A DNA stretch of 64,000 nucleotides from Neoceratodus forsteri (lineage: Eukaryota > Chordata > Ceratodontiformes > Ceratodontidae), in contig CM028129.1 of the NCBI GenBank assembly GCA_016271365.2, forward strand, positions 458,876,501 through 458,940,500, in the 5' to 3' direction. This document shows positions 22,201-35,119 of this stretch, piece by piece. Position 1 is the stretch's first letter, and each line of letters opens with the position of its first letter. Below the pieces are notes generated by a model. It was not told the origin of the DNA and did no database searches. It saw only the letters and a program-made list of their open reading frames with translations. A program made the translations under genes and the position numbers.

Positions 22201-24190
22201 CCAGTGTCCGGATTTACTTGGGTGCCCCTGACCAGAAGTACAAACCTAGCACAATGCTGAGCAAACATTTTCTCCCAGGGACCCAGGTTGTTGGCCATGC
22301 TAAATGCCCCCCCCCCAGGTGTGAGCTAGGTAGATGCCACGTTTGGTTTGCCTGTCTGAAGGATGGCAGGCTCAGTAGAAGAAGTAATGGGTCAACAGAG
22401 TCTGTGATATCTATAGTGACTTTACCACCCCTCTTGGTGGTACCTAGATGTGAGAGGAGCGCCCTGCTGACAGAAACAAAGGGGGGTCAGTGGGGGAGCT
22501 TACACTAGGCTCTGAACTTATGGAACAACTGATGTTTAAAAACAGAAACGGATACAGATGCAAACATTAGGATATCCATATGTAAAGAGAACTTTATTTA
22601 ATAGGGAATGTTTTTGTCCTCTCCAAGCTAATGTGCTATGACCATAAGATTCTGAGGAAGGAGTTTGCAGTCATGACTAGTTATTAACTTATTTATGTAA
22701 TAGACCCTAGACTCACCTTGGCTGTTTCTGGGGCACTCGGGTCTCACCTGGACACACCTCTGAGGGGGCTGACCTGGGTTACAGAGTGGAGAGACAAAAT
22801 GGTGAAGTGCCTCCACCTGGGGTAATAGCAGGGAATACCGGTGAATAGATTGCAGGTTACCACCCCCTCAGGAAATATGCAACAGCTGTCCCCCAAAGAC
22901 ACTTTCCCCCACAACAACAATCCCCTCGCCCATTGCAGAGATTCATAGTATCAAAATATAACATGAACAGTTAACAATTTTTATTTTTTGGGAAAGGGAG
23001 AAAAAGGGAGGAAAACAGTACATTAATAACTACCTTAATAATGTGACCCCACACAGTATCCCCACCTCCCACCTGTGGGTGCACCTGGCTTCCCACTGGC
23101 AGCTGCCCAGAATGTTTCTAAAGTCCCTTAGGTGGACACCACACCACGATGTAGACATCAACTAGGGGAATCTTTCATTGGGGCCCAATAACCTTAGACT
23201 TTGCCGGCTGGGTGTAGCTTGAGATTTGGTGCAGTCCAGCCCAGAACTTCACCCCCTCCTACTAACTGGCTAGCTAGCAATGTAAAGACTCCTCTGTGAC
23301 ACAGCACAGAGGTACTTTCAGTTCTGAAGTTCAAGTGAGGGGTGTTTTCAGCAGGCTGAATAGCAGTTTCACAGTACCATTGCGGAATCGGTCACTGGTG
23401 CACCACAAGACTGCAGAGCTGGTAGAAGAAATGAAGAGTGCAGGTTTTCATCTGTCTCATCTTGCCAGTTTTGCTTCTGAGGTCTTTGTAGACAGTTTTG
23501 ACCAGGCAGGCTTCTCATCATGTTCCTCACTGGTCTTCTTTCTTCTTTGATCTAGGGACAGGGCAGGCGTGATCCCCTAAACCCCTCTGTTGCACACCCA
23601 TCAGGCACAATTTGCAACTGGGCTTTGCCTCAGTCTCTAGCCCCAGCACTCTCACTTCGTTTCTCTAAGTACCACAGTGGCTGGGACACTGCACAGTCTC
23701 TAGCCTTAGCACATGCACAGTCTATCAGGCTTGCGGCAATAACAGTATCACAACCTACCCCACCAAGGTGGGAACACAGTGGCTCAATCTTTAATCAACT
23801 GCTGCAGCACTTTTCAATCCAAGCAGCGCAACTCATTCTTTGCTTTCACGCTGGAGCTCCACACTTGTCATTGGCTCTTGCTGCGCAGCTCCCAAAAATC
23901 CCTCTCTCTCTGCAGCTCATTCCAAACTGCTTGGTTGCAGCAGCTTTCCACGCTCTCTTTCATCAGATCTAAACGTTAGGGTCTCTTGCTGGTTGCAGAT
24001 AGGTGGGTCTGAACTGGACAAGGGGCACTGCGTACAGGCCCAGGGCTCGGGTAGCCTACAGTATTCTACCCTGCACTTCTGCACCACTGAATTTCCAAAA
24101 CTGAGTCCTCTTTTTTTCAGGCAAACATTCCTTTAAATAACTTCTCCAAAGCCCTCCTCTGATCAGCTGCTGTAGTCCTGGACTTTCTGT
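19210..24190. other. Unassigned 5 kb
   Basis: I recognise no gene or named element. There is a (TCTG)n tract at about 20411-20441 and a C9 run near 22310. The more GC-rich part at 21200-24130 may hold LTR or DNA-transposon remnants, but I find neither paired ends nor target duplications. Open frames of up to 149 codons (for example 22059-22508) have no recognisable motif. Confidence 0.35.
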
Positions 24191-24194
24191 ACCC

Positions 24195-25199
24195 TATGAA
24201 ATGAGATTGTAATAAATAGCCCTCACCCTAGAAGTGACTTGATATCAAATTTACTTTAAATAACATCCAGACAAATATTTTCCTATGTTTCGTGGAGACC
24301 CTTCTTCAGGAGTCTGATTAAATTTCTAAAAAACAAATATAAATATATATGTAATATCCTGTACAACAATGGCTTTAATGCTTTAAATCAAATCCAAGGG
24401 TCAATTAACCTGCCACACTTAATTTATATCATTCACTTTATATTCTGCTTCTTTTATGTGCCTTCTTGGCTTCCTTCTAAAGGTTAACAAAAACTATTTT
24501 ATTGTTTGTTTTTATTTTTATAATCCTCAGCATTCTTGAAAGGTGAGCTTTGTTTTTGTTTAAATAGCAATGTAATATCGCTTTTTACCTTCTGTGGGCT
24601 TCTGCTTTCACTTTTGACTTTGGCTTCATGCTCTGTTATGATTTTCTTTCTGTTTTCTACATGGAATATACCAAACGCAATCACAAAAATCACAACCATC
24701 AAACATTTTACGTAACTTTTCTCAGTCTATAACTCGGTAACCTCTTTTTATAAGTTGCAACTTCAAATCTGAAGAGATACTCTGTTTTTCTTCCTTTTAC
24801 TTACAATAACATGTACCAAACATATGCATATAAATTAAACAGCACCTGTATAGATATGCAAATGTCTTGGCACAAGTTATAATTCGGTTACCATAGTTCA
24901 TTTGTTGCAACCTTTCTTATGCCTGTCAAGGTTATGGGAAGGACCAGTGCTGTCCAAAAGCAGTCTTTTAAGTGGTGAACTAAAGTATCAGAATCTGGCA
25001 TAGTCACACTTAGCCTACCTTTGTGAGTCAGTGTGTGCTAGGGGCGTATGCTATGCTCACCTGGGTGCCGGACCTGCTCTAGCAGCAACTATCTGTGGAG
25101 GTAAATGTAGGAAAATATTTGTCTGGATGTTATTTAAAATAAATTTGAGACTGATTCACCTCAGGGTGAGTGGGCAATTTATTCCAATCTCATTTCATA
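24195..25199. mobile_element. 1-kb element with long terminal inverted repeats
   Basis: Arms 24195-24285 and 25108-25199 are inverted copies; the inner 40 bases are nearly identical, the outer about 75-80% alike. The minus strand of the left arm continues inward into ctgaagaagg...cgaaac (24287-24309), a sequence found in Penelope-type pLTRs and resembling a hammerhead core. This may be two inverted pLTR pieces or a DNA transposon. No coding region is recognised inside. Confidence 0.7.
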
Positions 25200-26203
25200 C
25201 AGTTTAGCATTGCTTGGTTTTGGGCCTCTCCTGATTAAGAAATATTTACTACTTTATTATATACATTTTTCTGAGGTTGGCTGACCCAGAAACTAGATCT
25301 ATTTCTGTACCCTCTAACCTTTTTACTCAGTGGCCCCCATTTTGCCAAAGTCTATAGGGGCTGCCATTATTAGTTCATTATTCAGTCCAATTCAGCCCAA
25401 TATTACTTAAGAAAAGCCCTTTCAGGGCTAATACTCATATGTCCTGGTTCTGTTTGTCCTGATGGAGACAGGACACCTTTTATTTTACTTGTGGGGGCCT
25501 CCTTTCTTCCACCGGGGCTCCCAACACACATAACCCCCCACACCCTTTTAGGCTGCTGGCACAAACAGAGCTGCAGTTCCATTAATTTTCATTCCTCTGA
25601 TGTCCGTGCTTGCTCAGGAGGGTGCAGACCACCATCCTTTTTACGGCTGCAGTAGGCGGAGCCTGCAGATGTTTTGCATATACAAAAGGAATGATGTAAT
25701 GTTTTCTGTCTGTGGAACTGACTGAAGGGTAACTAGTCTCTTCCACCTTACCCTCCTCCAAGCAATGTTTTCCGCCCTCAAATAAATACGCTTTCATGTT
25801 AGTCAATGGTTGCAGGGTACTATTTTCTTTCTTAAATGGGTGGTACAAGAATTGGAACCTGAGTAGTGGGAGGCAATATTAGGTTTTTTGGGGGGAGTAA
25901 AATCCACCCCCCTCCACCCAAGAAGCTCCTAAAGATCCACTCCAAACATTTTTCTGATTCATGTGGGAGGAGCATGAGGTGGCACTATCATGCTGTATCA
26001 AGACGCACTAGTTTGGGACCTCTATCAACCAACAGAACAAGTCCATGCAGTGGAGAACAGAAGACACTTAATGTCTTTATTAAAGACTAGGAGAACATAA
26101 GATATTAATGCCTTCAAATTGACTTAAACAACCTTTGGAACAAATGATTATCAGAGCAACATGGGGCCTCAGAAGGAGACCTAGACACACATTCTAATTT
26201 ACA
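25200..26203. other. Unassigned stretch
   Basis: No gene or element recognised. Open frames are short and motif-free. Confidence 0.35.
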
Positions 26204-26215
26204 TCTATCTATCTA

Positions 26216-26282
<67 letters not shown>
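26204..26282. repeat. (TATC)n(TA)n compound microsatellite
   Basis: Four TATC units run into about 31 TA units. Confidence 0.97.
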
Positions 26283-26288
<6 letters not shown>

Positions 26289-26319
26289 TTGCCTTTTTAG
26301 TAGTTTCAAAACTTTGAAA

Positions 26320-27340
26320 GCATTGGTGTTAGTAATGCATTTAGAAATACATTTTAATTGTCTTTACAGTTAAACATGCAGTTTCATGTCAGAGCACATT
26401 TTGGAGGAGGAGGTTCAAATGATTTTAATTATGGGTTCAGTACTTGGTGAACACATACTTTGATGATAAAGTGTGTTTTTTCTTTTAAGTTTGAGATGTA
26501 TTAGAAAACACTGAACAAGAAAACAATTCATGATTTTAAAAGCTATTCCGATCAGAGCTGACATTAAAAAAAATCTCAACTGTATTTTTTATTTTATCAG
26601 GGACACTAGAAACAGGATGTTACCACTTAATCCATGGAACCAGCTATTCACTTTTTTTATTGCATCTTGTCCCAGGCAATCTTCCCAGAGTGCAGTTTTC
26701 AGGGCACATTTTTTTGGGGGGGGGTTCAAATTATTTTAATCATGAAGCATTGGTGTTAGTAATGCATCTAGAAAAACATTTTTGCAATTGTCTTTACAGT
26801 TAAACATGCAGTTTTATGTCAGGGCACATTTTTGGGTGGAGGGGTTCAAATAATTTTAATCATGAGCACAATACTTGGTAAACACACACTATAATAATAA
26901 GTGTGTGTTTTCTTTTGAGAAGTATTTTATTAGAAAACATTGAACAAGAAAACAACTGGTGATTTTAAAAGCTATTCTGATTAGAGTTGACATTAAAAAA
27001 TCTTAACTGTATTTTTTTATTTTATTTATCATGGACACTAGAAACAGGATGTTAGCATTTTCTCCATGGAACCTGTTATTCAGGTTTTTTATTGTATCTT
27101 GTCCCAGGCAATCTTCCCAGAATGCAGTTTGTCAGGGCACATTTTTTTGGGGGTCAAATTATTTTAATCATGAAGCATTGTGTTAGTAATGTATTTAGAA
27201 ATACATTTTTAATTGTCTTTATTAAAAGATGCAGTTTCATGTCCGGGGCACATTTATTGGGGGGTCAATTTATTTAATCTTGGGCACAGTACTTGCTAAA
27301 CACGTCTTTGATGATAAAGTGTGTTTTTATTTTTGTTGTT
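26320..27340. repeat. Tandem array, period about 427 bp, 2.4 copies
   Basis: Copies start at 26320, 26747 and 27175 with gcattg(g)tgttagtaatg. The third stops near 27340. Within each copy, the block cagggcacattttttggggg...ttcaaattattttaatcatg occurs twice (for example 26390 and 26697), so the unit is itself an old internal duplication. There is no coding frame. Confidence 0.9.
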
Positions 27341-29013
27341 GAAGAAATAGGAAGTCCCTATTGTGGTGGTGCCAAGTTCAAAATTAGAAATGCTGCTATG
27401 CCATACAATGGGACAGCACACATCTCATTTCAATAGAGTAAGCAGATCTCCTTCATTTTCCATTTATGTGGGTTCAGTAATTACTGTTGGCACATCTTGT
27501 GATACTAGTGCTAAGACAGCTTTTTATTGAAAATATAGGTGTCTCAATACAAGATGATAAAGAGCAGCTAGAAAAAATAACATCCATGTAGAATTCTTAC
27601 ATATTTGTTTAAGACACCAGCTCAGCATCCAGCTGTTAAAATTACCAACTGATGTTTTACACTTTGCACATCCTCAAAGTACTCTACAACAATTTGTTAG
27701 CTATAATTTAAGTTCTGTCAGTGTGTATAATAACATGGCAATGTCCTTCCATTGATCCAGTTCTTAATTAAATGCCTACATTGCTTTGGCATTCAATTGC
27801 TAGATAACCATAATGTCACATGTTACAGATTCATTCTTTGGCTCCTAAATGGCAAAACAGTCCATTATACACCCTTAAAATAGGCATTTAAAACATGTTC
27901 TTTTCAGGCTAGACCAGGAGACAAGATCAACATGAATTTTTTCCATTTCAAAAATGGAAGCTGCAGTCCAAAACAACTCTTACCACCCCCCCCCCCAATT
28001 AATGTACCTCTCCATGTCTTGTTGGTAGAATGACTGATTTGTGTTTATTTTTTTTTTTTTATAACAGCCTACTCTCTAGCCAGTGAAGGAGCACACCTTG
28101 CTCCGGGGGACACTTAGCATATCCCAAACCACAGACTGTCATCATTTACTTTAGTCTGGTCAGAAGAAAGGTGCTGCTTCTTTTTAACATTAAATAAAAA
28201 AAATGAGGAAAGGCCTAATATCTTGAAACAGATTTAAGAAAAAATATTCTGCACTTACTTTGAGACACATTTTTCAACTTCCTCTTTATGATCAGAGCTT
28301 CTGATGCCACAGTGACAACTTTGAAAAACTAATAACTTGGTATAACTCAGTTTACATTTTAAATATATTCTGTAGATTTCTCCTGCCTATCTTTTAATAC
28401 AGAGGAAATTTGGATGAATATGTGATATTTATCTGTTAGAGTTCATCTGCCTCTATAGCTTACTTCCTACTTCAGGTCATAATGCTATGCTGTGACATCA
28501 CATTCTGCTGTCATGGGAGTAACTGGGATGTCACAAGCCATGCATTGTGACCTCAGGTAGGGAGAAAGCACCAGGAATACATGCACACTTCAGGAGCAGC
28601 GGTCCTCTTTTCATGCAAATGTCCTCAGTAAAAAAATAATGGAGGGAAAAATACAGAACTAATGTGAAATATAAAGTGAACTATGTCTAAATATTATGTT
28701 TTCTTTCACGTATCCTGAAGGTGTCATATGCTCTATAAGACTGGCACTCTGCTTGGGGGATGGTGCTCATTGGAGCAAGGTAGCAACATGTAAGTTACAT
28801 GTATGTTTCAGTGCTAAACTATAACACAATTGCTTTCATTCTTTTTCCTGTACTATAACTATTTTAAGACATTCCAATAAATGCTTAAATCCATAGGCGA
28901 TTACTGACAGCAAAATAGTGCTGCTTGAAAAGTTTTTCAACCCAAATTAATGGACATGACTGTGACTCTAGGGGCAGTTGCCTCTCCAAAGACTGTCCTG
29001 ACTGTAACTTCTC
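27341..29013. other. Unassigned stretch
   Basis: AT-rich with a C-run at 27984-27997 and a T-run at 28049-28060. I see no gene or element. Confidence 0.35.
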
Positions 29014-29070
29014 CCTCTGTCTGTCTGTCTATCTATCTGTATGTCTATGTAATTATCTATATTTCTATCA
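29014..29070. repeat. (TCTG)n/(TCTA)n microsatellite
   Basis: Tetranucleotide run with TCTG then TCTA units, degrading to 29070. Confidence 0.85.
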
Positions 29071-29437
29071 ATTGCATCTATCCAAATTTTTACCTATTGT
29101 ATATGTAAAATAAACCTGCATATCACATTCGCCTGCACTCTGAACACATACTTATGATACAGTGCATATTTGTACTACACTCCTGTATTGACCTCATACT
29201 GTCCTGATATTCCCATTATCACAGGCCTAACTACCTTAACCTTATCAACAGCAACCTTTATAAAAGTTACTATCACATTTCCTCTCCTAATGAAGTCCAT
29301 CATTATACCTGACTGCCTGACATCAACACATTACTTAAATGTAACTTACATCACCGCATAGACAAACCCCCTGTTTTTCTCTATAAAACTGTCTAAATAA
29401 TCCCAAGACTGAACCTATGCCAGCCATTACTTTGTCA

Positions 29438-29812
29438 TGGGGGATATGATAGAGACATACAAGTATCTTACAGGGAGGAACAGGGTGCAGGAATACATTA
29501 TTTTTAAGTGAAAAAGATGTTCCAGGACTAGAGGGCATGGGATGAAGTTGGAGGGAGGACGATTCAGAGGAAACATGAGGAAGAATTTCTTCACAGAACG
29601 GGTGGTGGACAAGTGGAACACCCTGCCAGAGGAAGTAGTGGGGCTGAAACAATCACGGATTTAAGAATGCATGGGATAGACATAAAGAATTCTGGAGGTC
29701 AGGGTGAGGGCAACAGAGTTCTAGGAAAACATAAACTGAACTTACAAGCTCAAATGGGCAGACTGGGTGGGCCATAGGCCCTTATCTGCTGACACTGTCT
29801 ATGTATCTATGT
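29438..29812 (+). mobile_element. CR1 LINE 3' tail fragment
   Basis: It encodes the last CR1 residues ([14 protein letters not shown], then [10 protein letters not shown], then N-T-L-P-E-E-V) and ends ...CTATGTATCTATGTATG. It is nearly identical to 34335-34708, so both copies belong to one young subfamily. Confidence 0.9.
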
Positions 29813-31371
29813 ATGTACTGCCACCTATTCTAGCTGTCAAACCTATATAGCTTACCATTCCTTCCATTGAAATCTACACCTCCATATCCTTTCCTAATAA
29901 TGCGTCTGCCTTCCTTAGAATGCAAACTAAAACAAATCTTACTGGTTAAAAATCATTGTGTTGTTTCTCCATGTCTCCTTAACAGTTCCACACAACCTCA
30001 ATAACTTCATTATGCAGCCATGGTGGATCTGACCAGAATTTGTTGTGTACACTGCAGCTGGCCTTTCAGCTCAATTGGCTGAATCTCCTCATAAAGTGCC
30101 CGGAGGTATGGAAACAGAGTGAAGCGCTGCCCCTTCTCACCATGTGGCTGAGACACCAGAAAATGGCAGCGGCAGCCACAATGACCACACGGGTCACCAC
30201 CATGTCTGGAGCTCGCCCAGGACTACTGAACCAGGACCAGCAGGGCAGCAAGGTGCTTACTTCAAGGTGCATCAAAGTGCTCTATGAGGTAAGCCCCGAT
30301 TTTGGGGGTGTCTTACATTTACTTTTTCTTTAATACACTTTTTTTTAATCCAATTGGTCCTGCAAACCCACATACATCACAACAGCTTCCAGGGAACCAC
30401 ACTGCTAAGCCTCCGATGATGCAAGTAGTGAGTTCAGCTGCAGGGCTATCTACAGTATGGGGCTCCATATATGTTTTAATTCTTAATTAAGTACTAAAAT
30501 GCAAAGTAAAGACTTTCTGCTGTTGGCCAGATGTCCATAGCAGTGTCCTGCTCTGCTTCAGTTTAACAGTTCTGTGGATGTTGCTAATTAAATCTTTGCT
30601 TTTGGGCATCTTTATCTCTAATTTTAGTATTAGGATAGAGCTTCCACCAGCTAGGGATTTAATTTAGCTAGGAAGTTTTTATTATTTTGCAGTAATGCTG
30701 TTTGTCATCAGCATTTTGTTTAAATCACTGCACCTGTGATTTGACAGTTTCATCTTTGGAAGCAAGTTATTTATTATCTCTGGTAGGGCTGGGAAAATAC
30801 CTTATTTTGAACATTTGGGCAAAATATTATATTCAGGTCCCTAAATATTCTAGTATTCATGATTCATTTTCATATTCATATTCATTGTATGTGTGCCTGT
30901 TAAAAAAAAAAAGAAGAAAAAGCAGACACCATCCTCCCCTGCTCAATCCTTTAAAATACACAACTCTCTGTCTCTTCATCCTTTGCTACAGTCCCAATCT
31001 CACCCTCCTCCTCCTCCTCCCCCCACCTGCACCCACAATTTCATATTTTTTTGAATGTTAAAAAACTTCCCATTGGCCACCATTACAACACACCCAGCTC
31101 CATGGTCAACCACCTTCTTTAGCGCCATTTTTTTTTCTTTCAAATATATATTTCCCCCACCACCCCCACCCTGGCAGCACCCTCCTCTCCAAATTGTACA
31201 GAAAAACAAATTGTGCCCAATTCTCCAAAGCCCATCACACGCCATGCCAAACATGGGATGCGCCAATTGCTGGTGCGCCAGGGACCCTGCACCCGATTCT
31301 CTGTCAGGTAGGGTACCAGTGTCAAAGTACCATGGCTTGCAGCAAACAGCCCTGTACCAAACAGAGGGTGC
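29813..31371. other. Unassigned flank of the large hAT
   Basis: It contains a CTCCTC run at 31003-31022 and several open frames (30040-30333, 31055-31516) with no recognisable domain. A tagggctggg near 30786 resembles a hAT end, but no partner was found. Confidence 0.35.
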
Positions 31372-31379
31372 ATCAGGAA

Positions 31380-31600
31380 TAGTGATGGGGGAAGTGGGCT
31401 CAATCCACTCAGCGAAGCCTTTTGCGGAGCAAAGGTGGATTCTCCGAGTGCTCCACAACGTGAAGCGTAGTACGTCATGTTATAATGAGGAACATGAGGT
31501 CCATTACAAATGCTGACTTCACATTACTCAGCCATCCCAGGCCGCTACTCTTCCAAATTTAAGGCGAAGTGCATTGGTGGCAGTTCACTTCGCCTCACTT
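31380..31600. promoter_or_regulatory. Left subterminal motif cluster of the hAT
   Basis: Diverged copies of the motif aacgtgaagtg or its reverse lie at about 31457, 31515, 31564 and 31582. The same motif is repeated at the other end. Such subterminal repeats are transposase-binding sites in known hAT elements; here that is inferred. Confidence 0.5.
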
Positions 31601-32722
31601 TGCCTTGTTTTTGAGCTCCAAATGCAAATTTTGCAGTGATTCATGGGATTTCAGGTCACATGGTCTCTATATTGATCTGTACAGCCTCAGTTTGGGGTAG
31701 TATGAGTAGGAAGGATTAGGAGACAGTGTGCTCTGATAGCTGTTTGTAATAGGAATCTTGTAAAAGCTATTCAAAAAGCATTTTTGCTTTTTTGGGGGGG
31801 ATCCAACTTTAGTTAATTGATTATAGGAAACCCTCCTGTGCTCATATCATCGAGCGTTTCTGTTTGTGTGTGGATTTTGAATGTTAATTTACAACATTGA
31901 GTGTGTGTGGTGAAAGACAGTGAAAGTGTGCTGTGGGAGGGCGTATCTGTGGTGTAGGTAGATTTAAGTTGGAGAACTAGTGATTTTTTGGTTTTTTGGT
32001 TATATTTTTGTTATATAACTGACTGTGTTAATGTACACATAGTAATATTGTCAGTAATAGTACACATTTTCTTGCTGTTTGTTGTGTGGATGTGGTGCAG
32101 CATTTCATAAGGTCAGGTTGTTTAAATTAGAAATTTACATTAACCTGGCATAGTGCACTGAACTTTTGCATTTTGCGTCGCATTCCTCATTCAGCATTGT
32201 ATACAAACTGTTTTGTGTTGCGTGTGAGTGTGTGTGCAGTGTTGCGTGCATCAAATAATACACCTTTCATTGTGACACAGACTACAGTAAGTACAACAAA
32301 GAGCAGCAGTGTGACCCTGCTATCCACTGCAGCTGCCTGATTTTATACTGCGATTGTGTTCTCTGTTCTTAGTTTTGCTGCTTGTAGTGCCGTAAAAATC
32401 AGCACTGCCTGTATTCAGTGCTCCCCCCCACCCCCACGTCCAAAAGGTATTATTTACCAGACTGGATTGTTTTTTGTGACCCCATCTGCATCACTGGTTA
32501 CTGAAGTTGTTTTAATTCCGTGACAGTCCCAGAGTAGTCTCTTATCTTTTGCTGAAGCCACAGTTGTTTATTTTGCTTCACATCCAGCCAGCGTCCCTCC
32601 AGTCAGAAAGTGAACATATCAAAATCTGAATTTGGTAATAATATTTGTGGTTGATCCCCCAAAATTCCTGCAAAGAGACGTGCAAGCAAAGCTGTTTCTC
32701 GCCATGGCAGTGTTGGCAGTAA

Positions 32723-32949
32723 ATGGTCTGTGGGCGTGGTAGTAGTATGCAGATGCAGAAATGCATTGCTGATGTGAGGAAAGGTATTTCTCCTGCAATG
32801 TTTTTTACAGCCCAATCAGTAGGTTCACTTATAGTTGGAGGAGAAGATGTTTTCCCAGCTGGTGGTGTTAGTGTTACTGGTGTTAGTGGTGGTGGAGGTA
32901 GTATTAGTATTGTCCGTCAAGTTCTAATTCTGACTATTACACAAACTGG
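32723..32949 (+). pseudogene. N-terminal part of the hAT open frame (tentative)
   Basis: An open frame runs into the CR1 insertion and an open frame in the same sense restarts at 34709 (T-Q-C-T-I-S-K...). The encoded residues are acidic or glycine-rich with no known domain. It may be the transposase leader or a 5' exon. No start codon can be fixed. Confidence 0.35.
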
Positions 32950-33570
32950 GGAATATGGGTGTGGTCAGGACAGTAGTGTGGTGGGTAGGTAACTGGCTGA
33001 GTGGCAGGACACAGAGGGCGGTGGTAAATGGCTGTCACTCAACAGAGGGAAGAGTGACCAGTGGGGTACCACAGGGATCAGTGCTGGGACCGGTCCTATT
33101 CAAAATCTTCATCAGTGACATTGCGCAGGACCTAGAAGGCAGAATTTCACTTTTCACTGATGACACAAAGCTGTGTAACAGAGTCGACACACCAGAGAGT
33201 GAAGATAGAATGAGAAGGGACCTGCAGAAACTTGAAGAATGGTCAGGGGTTTGGCAGTTGAAATTCAATGCAAAGAAGTGCAAGATAATGCATATGGAGC
33301 ACAAAAACCCTGGCATAATATATCAGATGGGGTGTAGGATATAGCATGCACCAAGCAGGAAAGGAATTTTGGGGTTATCATCTCGGATGACCTCAAGGTA
33401 GGGAAACAGTGTGACAAGGCAGCAGGTAAAGCAAATAGGATGCTGGGATGCATAGGCAGGGGCATCACCAGCAGGAAAAGGGAGGTCATAATTCCACTAT
33501 ACAAGACACTAGTGAGGCCCCACCTGGAGTACAGTGTACAGTCTGGAGACCTTACCTACGTAAGGACATA
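32950..33570 (+). mobile_element. CR1 LINE in the hAT, first part
   Basis: It starts inside the RT (V-G-N-W-L-S-G-R-T-Q-R at about 32980) and keeps G-V-P-Q-G-S-V-L-G-P (about 33057-33090) and F-T-D-D-T-K-L-C-N-R (about 33153). It reads open to 33344, then is frame-broken to 33570, where an antisense element interrupts it. It continues at 34203. Confidence 0.9.
32955..33344 (+). pseudogene. CR1 RT palm domain fragment
   Basis: 129 open codons cover the RT substrate loop and the catalytic box, in which the usual F-A-D-D reads F-T-D-D. The N-terminal half is missing by truncation, and the C-terminal part follows at 34203-34400 after the insert. Confidence 0.88.
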
Positions 33571-34202
33571 TTTATTTATTTACTTAGCTTTTGTTTACCG
33601 GGTAAGTACACTAGACAAGTATTATGCCTATTTTCAGGAATGACCCAGGAGAATACAACATGAGGAACAACAGTTAAGGAGACATGGCAAAGAGAGTACA
33701 GTTTTTTGTCACAGTAAACAAACATGTGGGAAATACATCATTTGTCGCAAGGGGAAACATATAGTAGTAAGCACATTTCAGATTATACACTCTAGACTAG
33801 CTAGTTCAACTGACAGATATATACAGGTCATCATACATAGGAGTGGAGCATGAGCTCAAGGACTGGATTGGTCATAATATAACTTATAACATTGCGTACA
33901 CCCTAGGCTAGTTGGATCATGGACAAGTATATACAGCTCATCACATTTTTAAATATGCACATGTTAGACAGAAATAGAAACACTTGGTAGTACAAGTTTC
34001 TACCAAGTGACCAAGGTGCAATATGTCATGGTTAGCCTATGACCATGGAGCAATAATGGGTGTAAAAATGCCCAAGGCTTTTTAGGCAGGAGTAGTCAGA
34101 AGTCATTGATACAGTGGGGAAAATATCTCCAGGAATTCAATGGAGACACCCTGGGGAGGTTCTAACAAAACAATTTGACACTTTACTCTAGGGAGGTTTG
34201 GG
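33571..34202 (-). mobile_element. LINE 3' end inserted antisense into CR1
   Basis: Read on the minus strand it ends with a segment from cctgggtc through cctgaaaatagg and cttacccggt to a (TAAA)n tail abutting CR1 at 33570. The last about 85 bases match the tail of the SINE at 58995-59277. The upstream 540 bases match nothing else here and have no clear RT block, so the LINE identity is inferred from tail and length. Confidence 0.6.
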
Positions 34203-34708
34203 TAGACAGGGTAGAGAAGGTTCAGAGGAGGGCAACAAAGATGATACATGGATTGCATCACAAGTCCTATGAGGACAGGTTGAAGGAACTGAATATGTAC
34301 TCCCTGGAGGAGAGGAGGAAGAGAGGGGATGTGATAGAGACATACAAGTATCTTACAGGGAGGAACAGGGTACAGGAATACACTATTTTTAAGTGAAAAA
34401 GATGTTCCAGGACTAGAGGGCATGGGATGAAGTTGGAGGGAGGACGATTCAGAGGAAACATGAGGAAGAATTTCTTCACAGAACGGGTGGTGGACACGCG
34501 GAACACCCTTCCAGAGGAGGTGGTGGGGGCTGAAACAATCACGGGATTTAAGAATGCATGGGATAGACATAAAGGAATTCTGGAGGTCAGAGGTAAGGGG
34601 CAACAGACTTCTAGGAGAGCATAAACTGAACTTACAAGCTCAAATGGGCAGACTGGGTGGGCCACAGGCCCTTATCTGCCGACACTGTCTATGTATCTAT
34701 GTATCTAT
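34203..34708 (+). mobile_element. CR1 LINE in the hAT, second part
   Basis: It resumes [15 protein letters not shown] and stays open to 34396 and, in the next frame, to 34624. The end is TATCTATGTATCTATG, after which the hAT resumes. One of the least decayed CR1 pieces in the window. Confidence 0.9.
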
Positions 34709-35119
34709 GACTCAGTGTACCATATCCAAACATATTGAGTGTGAAGCAGAGCAAGTGAGTGGCAGCGTAGATGATGTCATACTTCCCAGTAACATCCCAG
34801 TAACTGAACCTGGGGATTCTGATGATCATTTCAACAATAGCATACAATGTGATATTCCGTCCACTGTGGCACTTAACGTCATGAATTTTCCATGCAGTGA
34901 TTCACAGTGTGGTGAAAAAAATATCAGGCGATGGTGGCGTAGATGCTGATGATGAATGTGATGATGATGATGATGTTACTGTTGTTGCAACATGCAGTCC
35001 ACATACTAGCATCTAAGCAGAAGATGTGGATGTGGGTGATGTTGATGAATATGATGATGATAATTGACCCCAGTTGGGAACTGGAAAAAGAAATTAAAAG
35101 TGGCTGTGTCTGAGTCTGT
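34709..35119 (+). pseudogene. Acidic N-terminal region of the hAT protein
   Basis: The frame from 34709 to about 34946 is acidic (aspartate/serine-rich). A GATGAT-rich tract at 34930-35065 would encode aspartate runs but holds stops. A pyrimidine tract ending in tctgtttgcag at 35116-35126 looks like a splice acceptor just before the BED-finger frame. Confidence 0.45.

Noticed and set aside
30040..30333. Possible host exon (97 codons)
   Set aside because: No recognisable domain, no convincing splice sites, and a similar-sized frame is open on the other strand.
30786..30800. hAT left end (tagggctggg)
   Set aside because: No matching right end or 8-bp duplication was found in the window.
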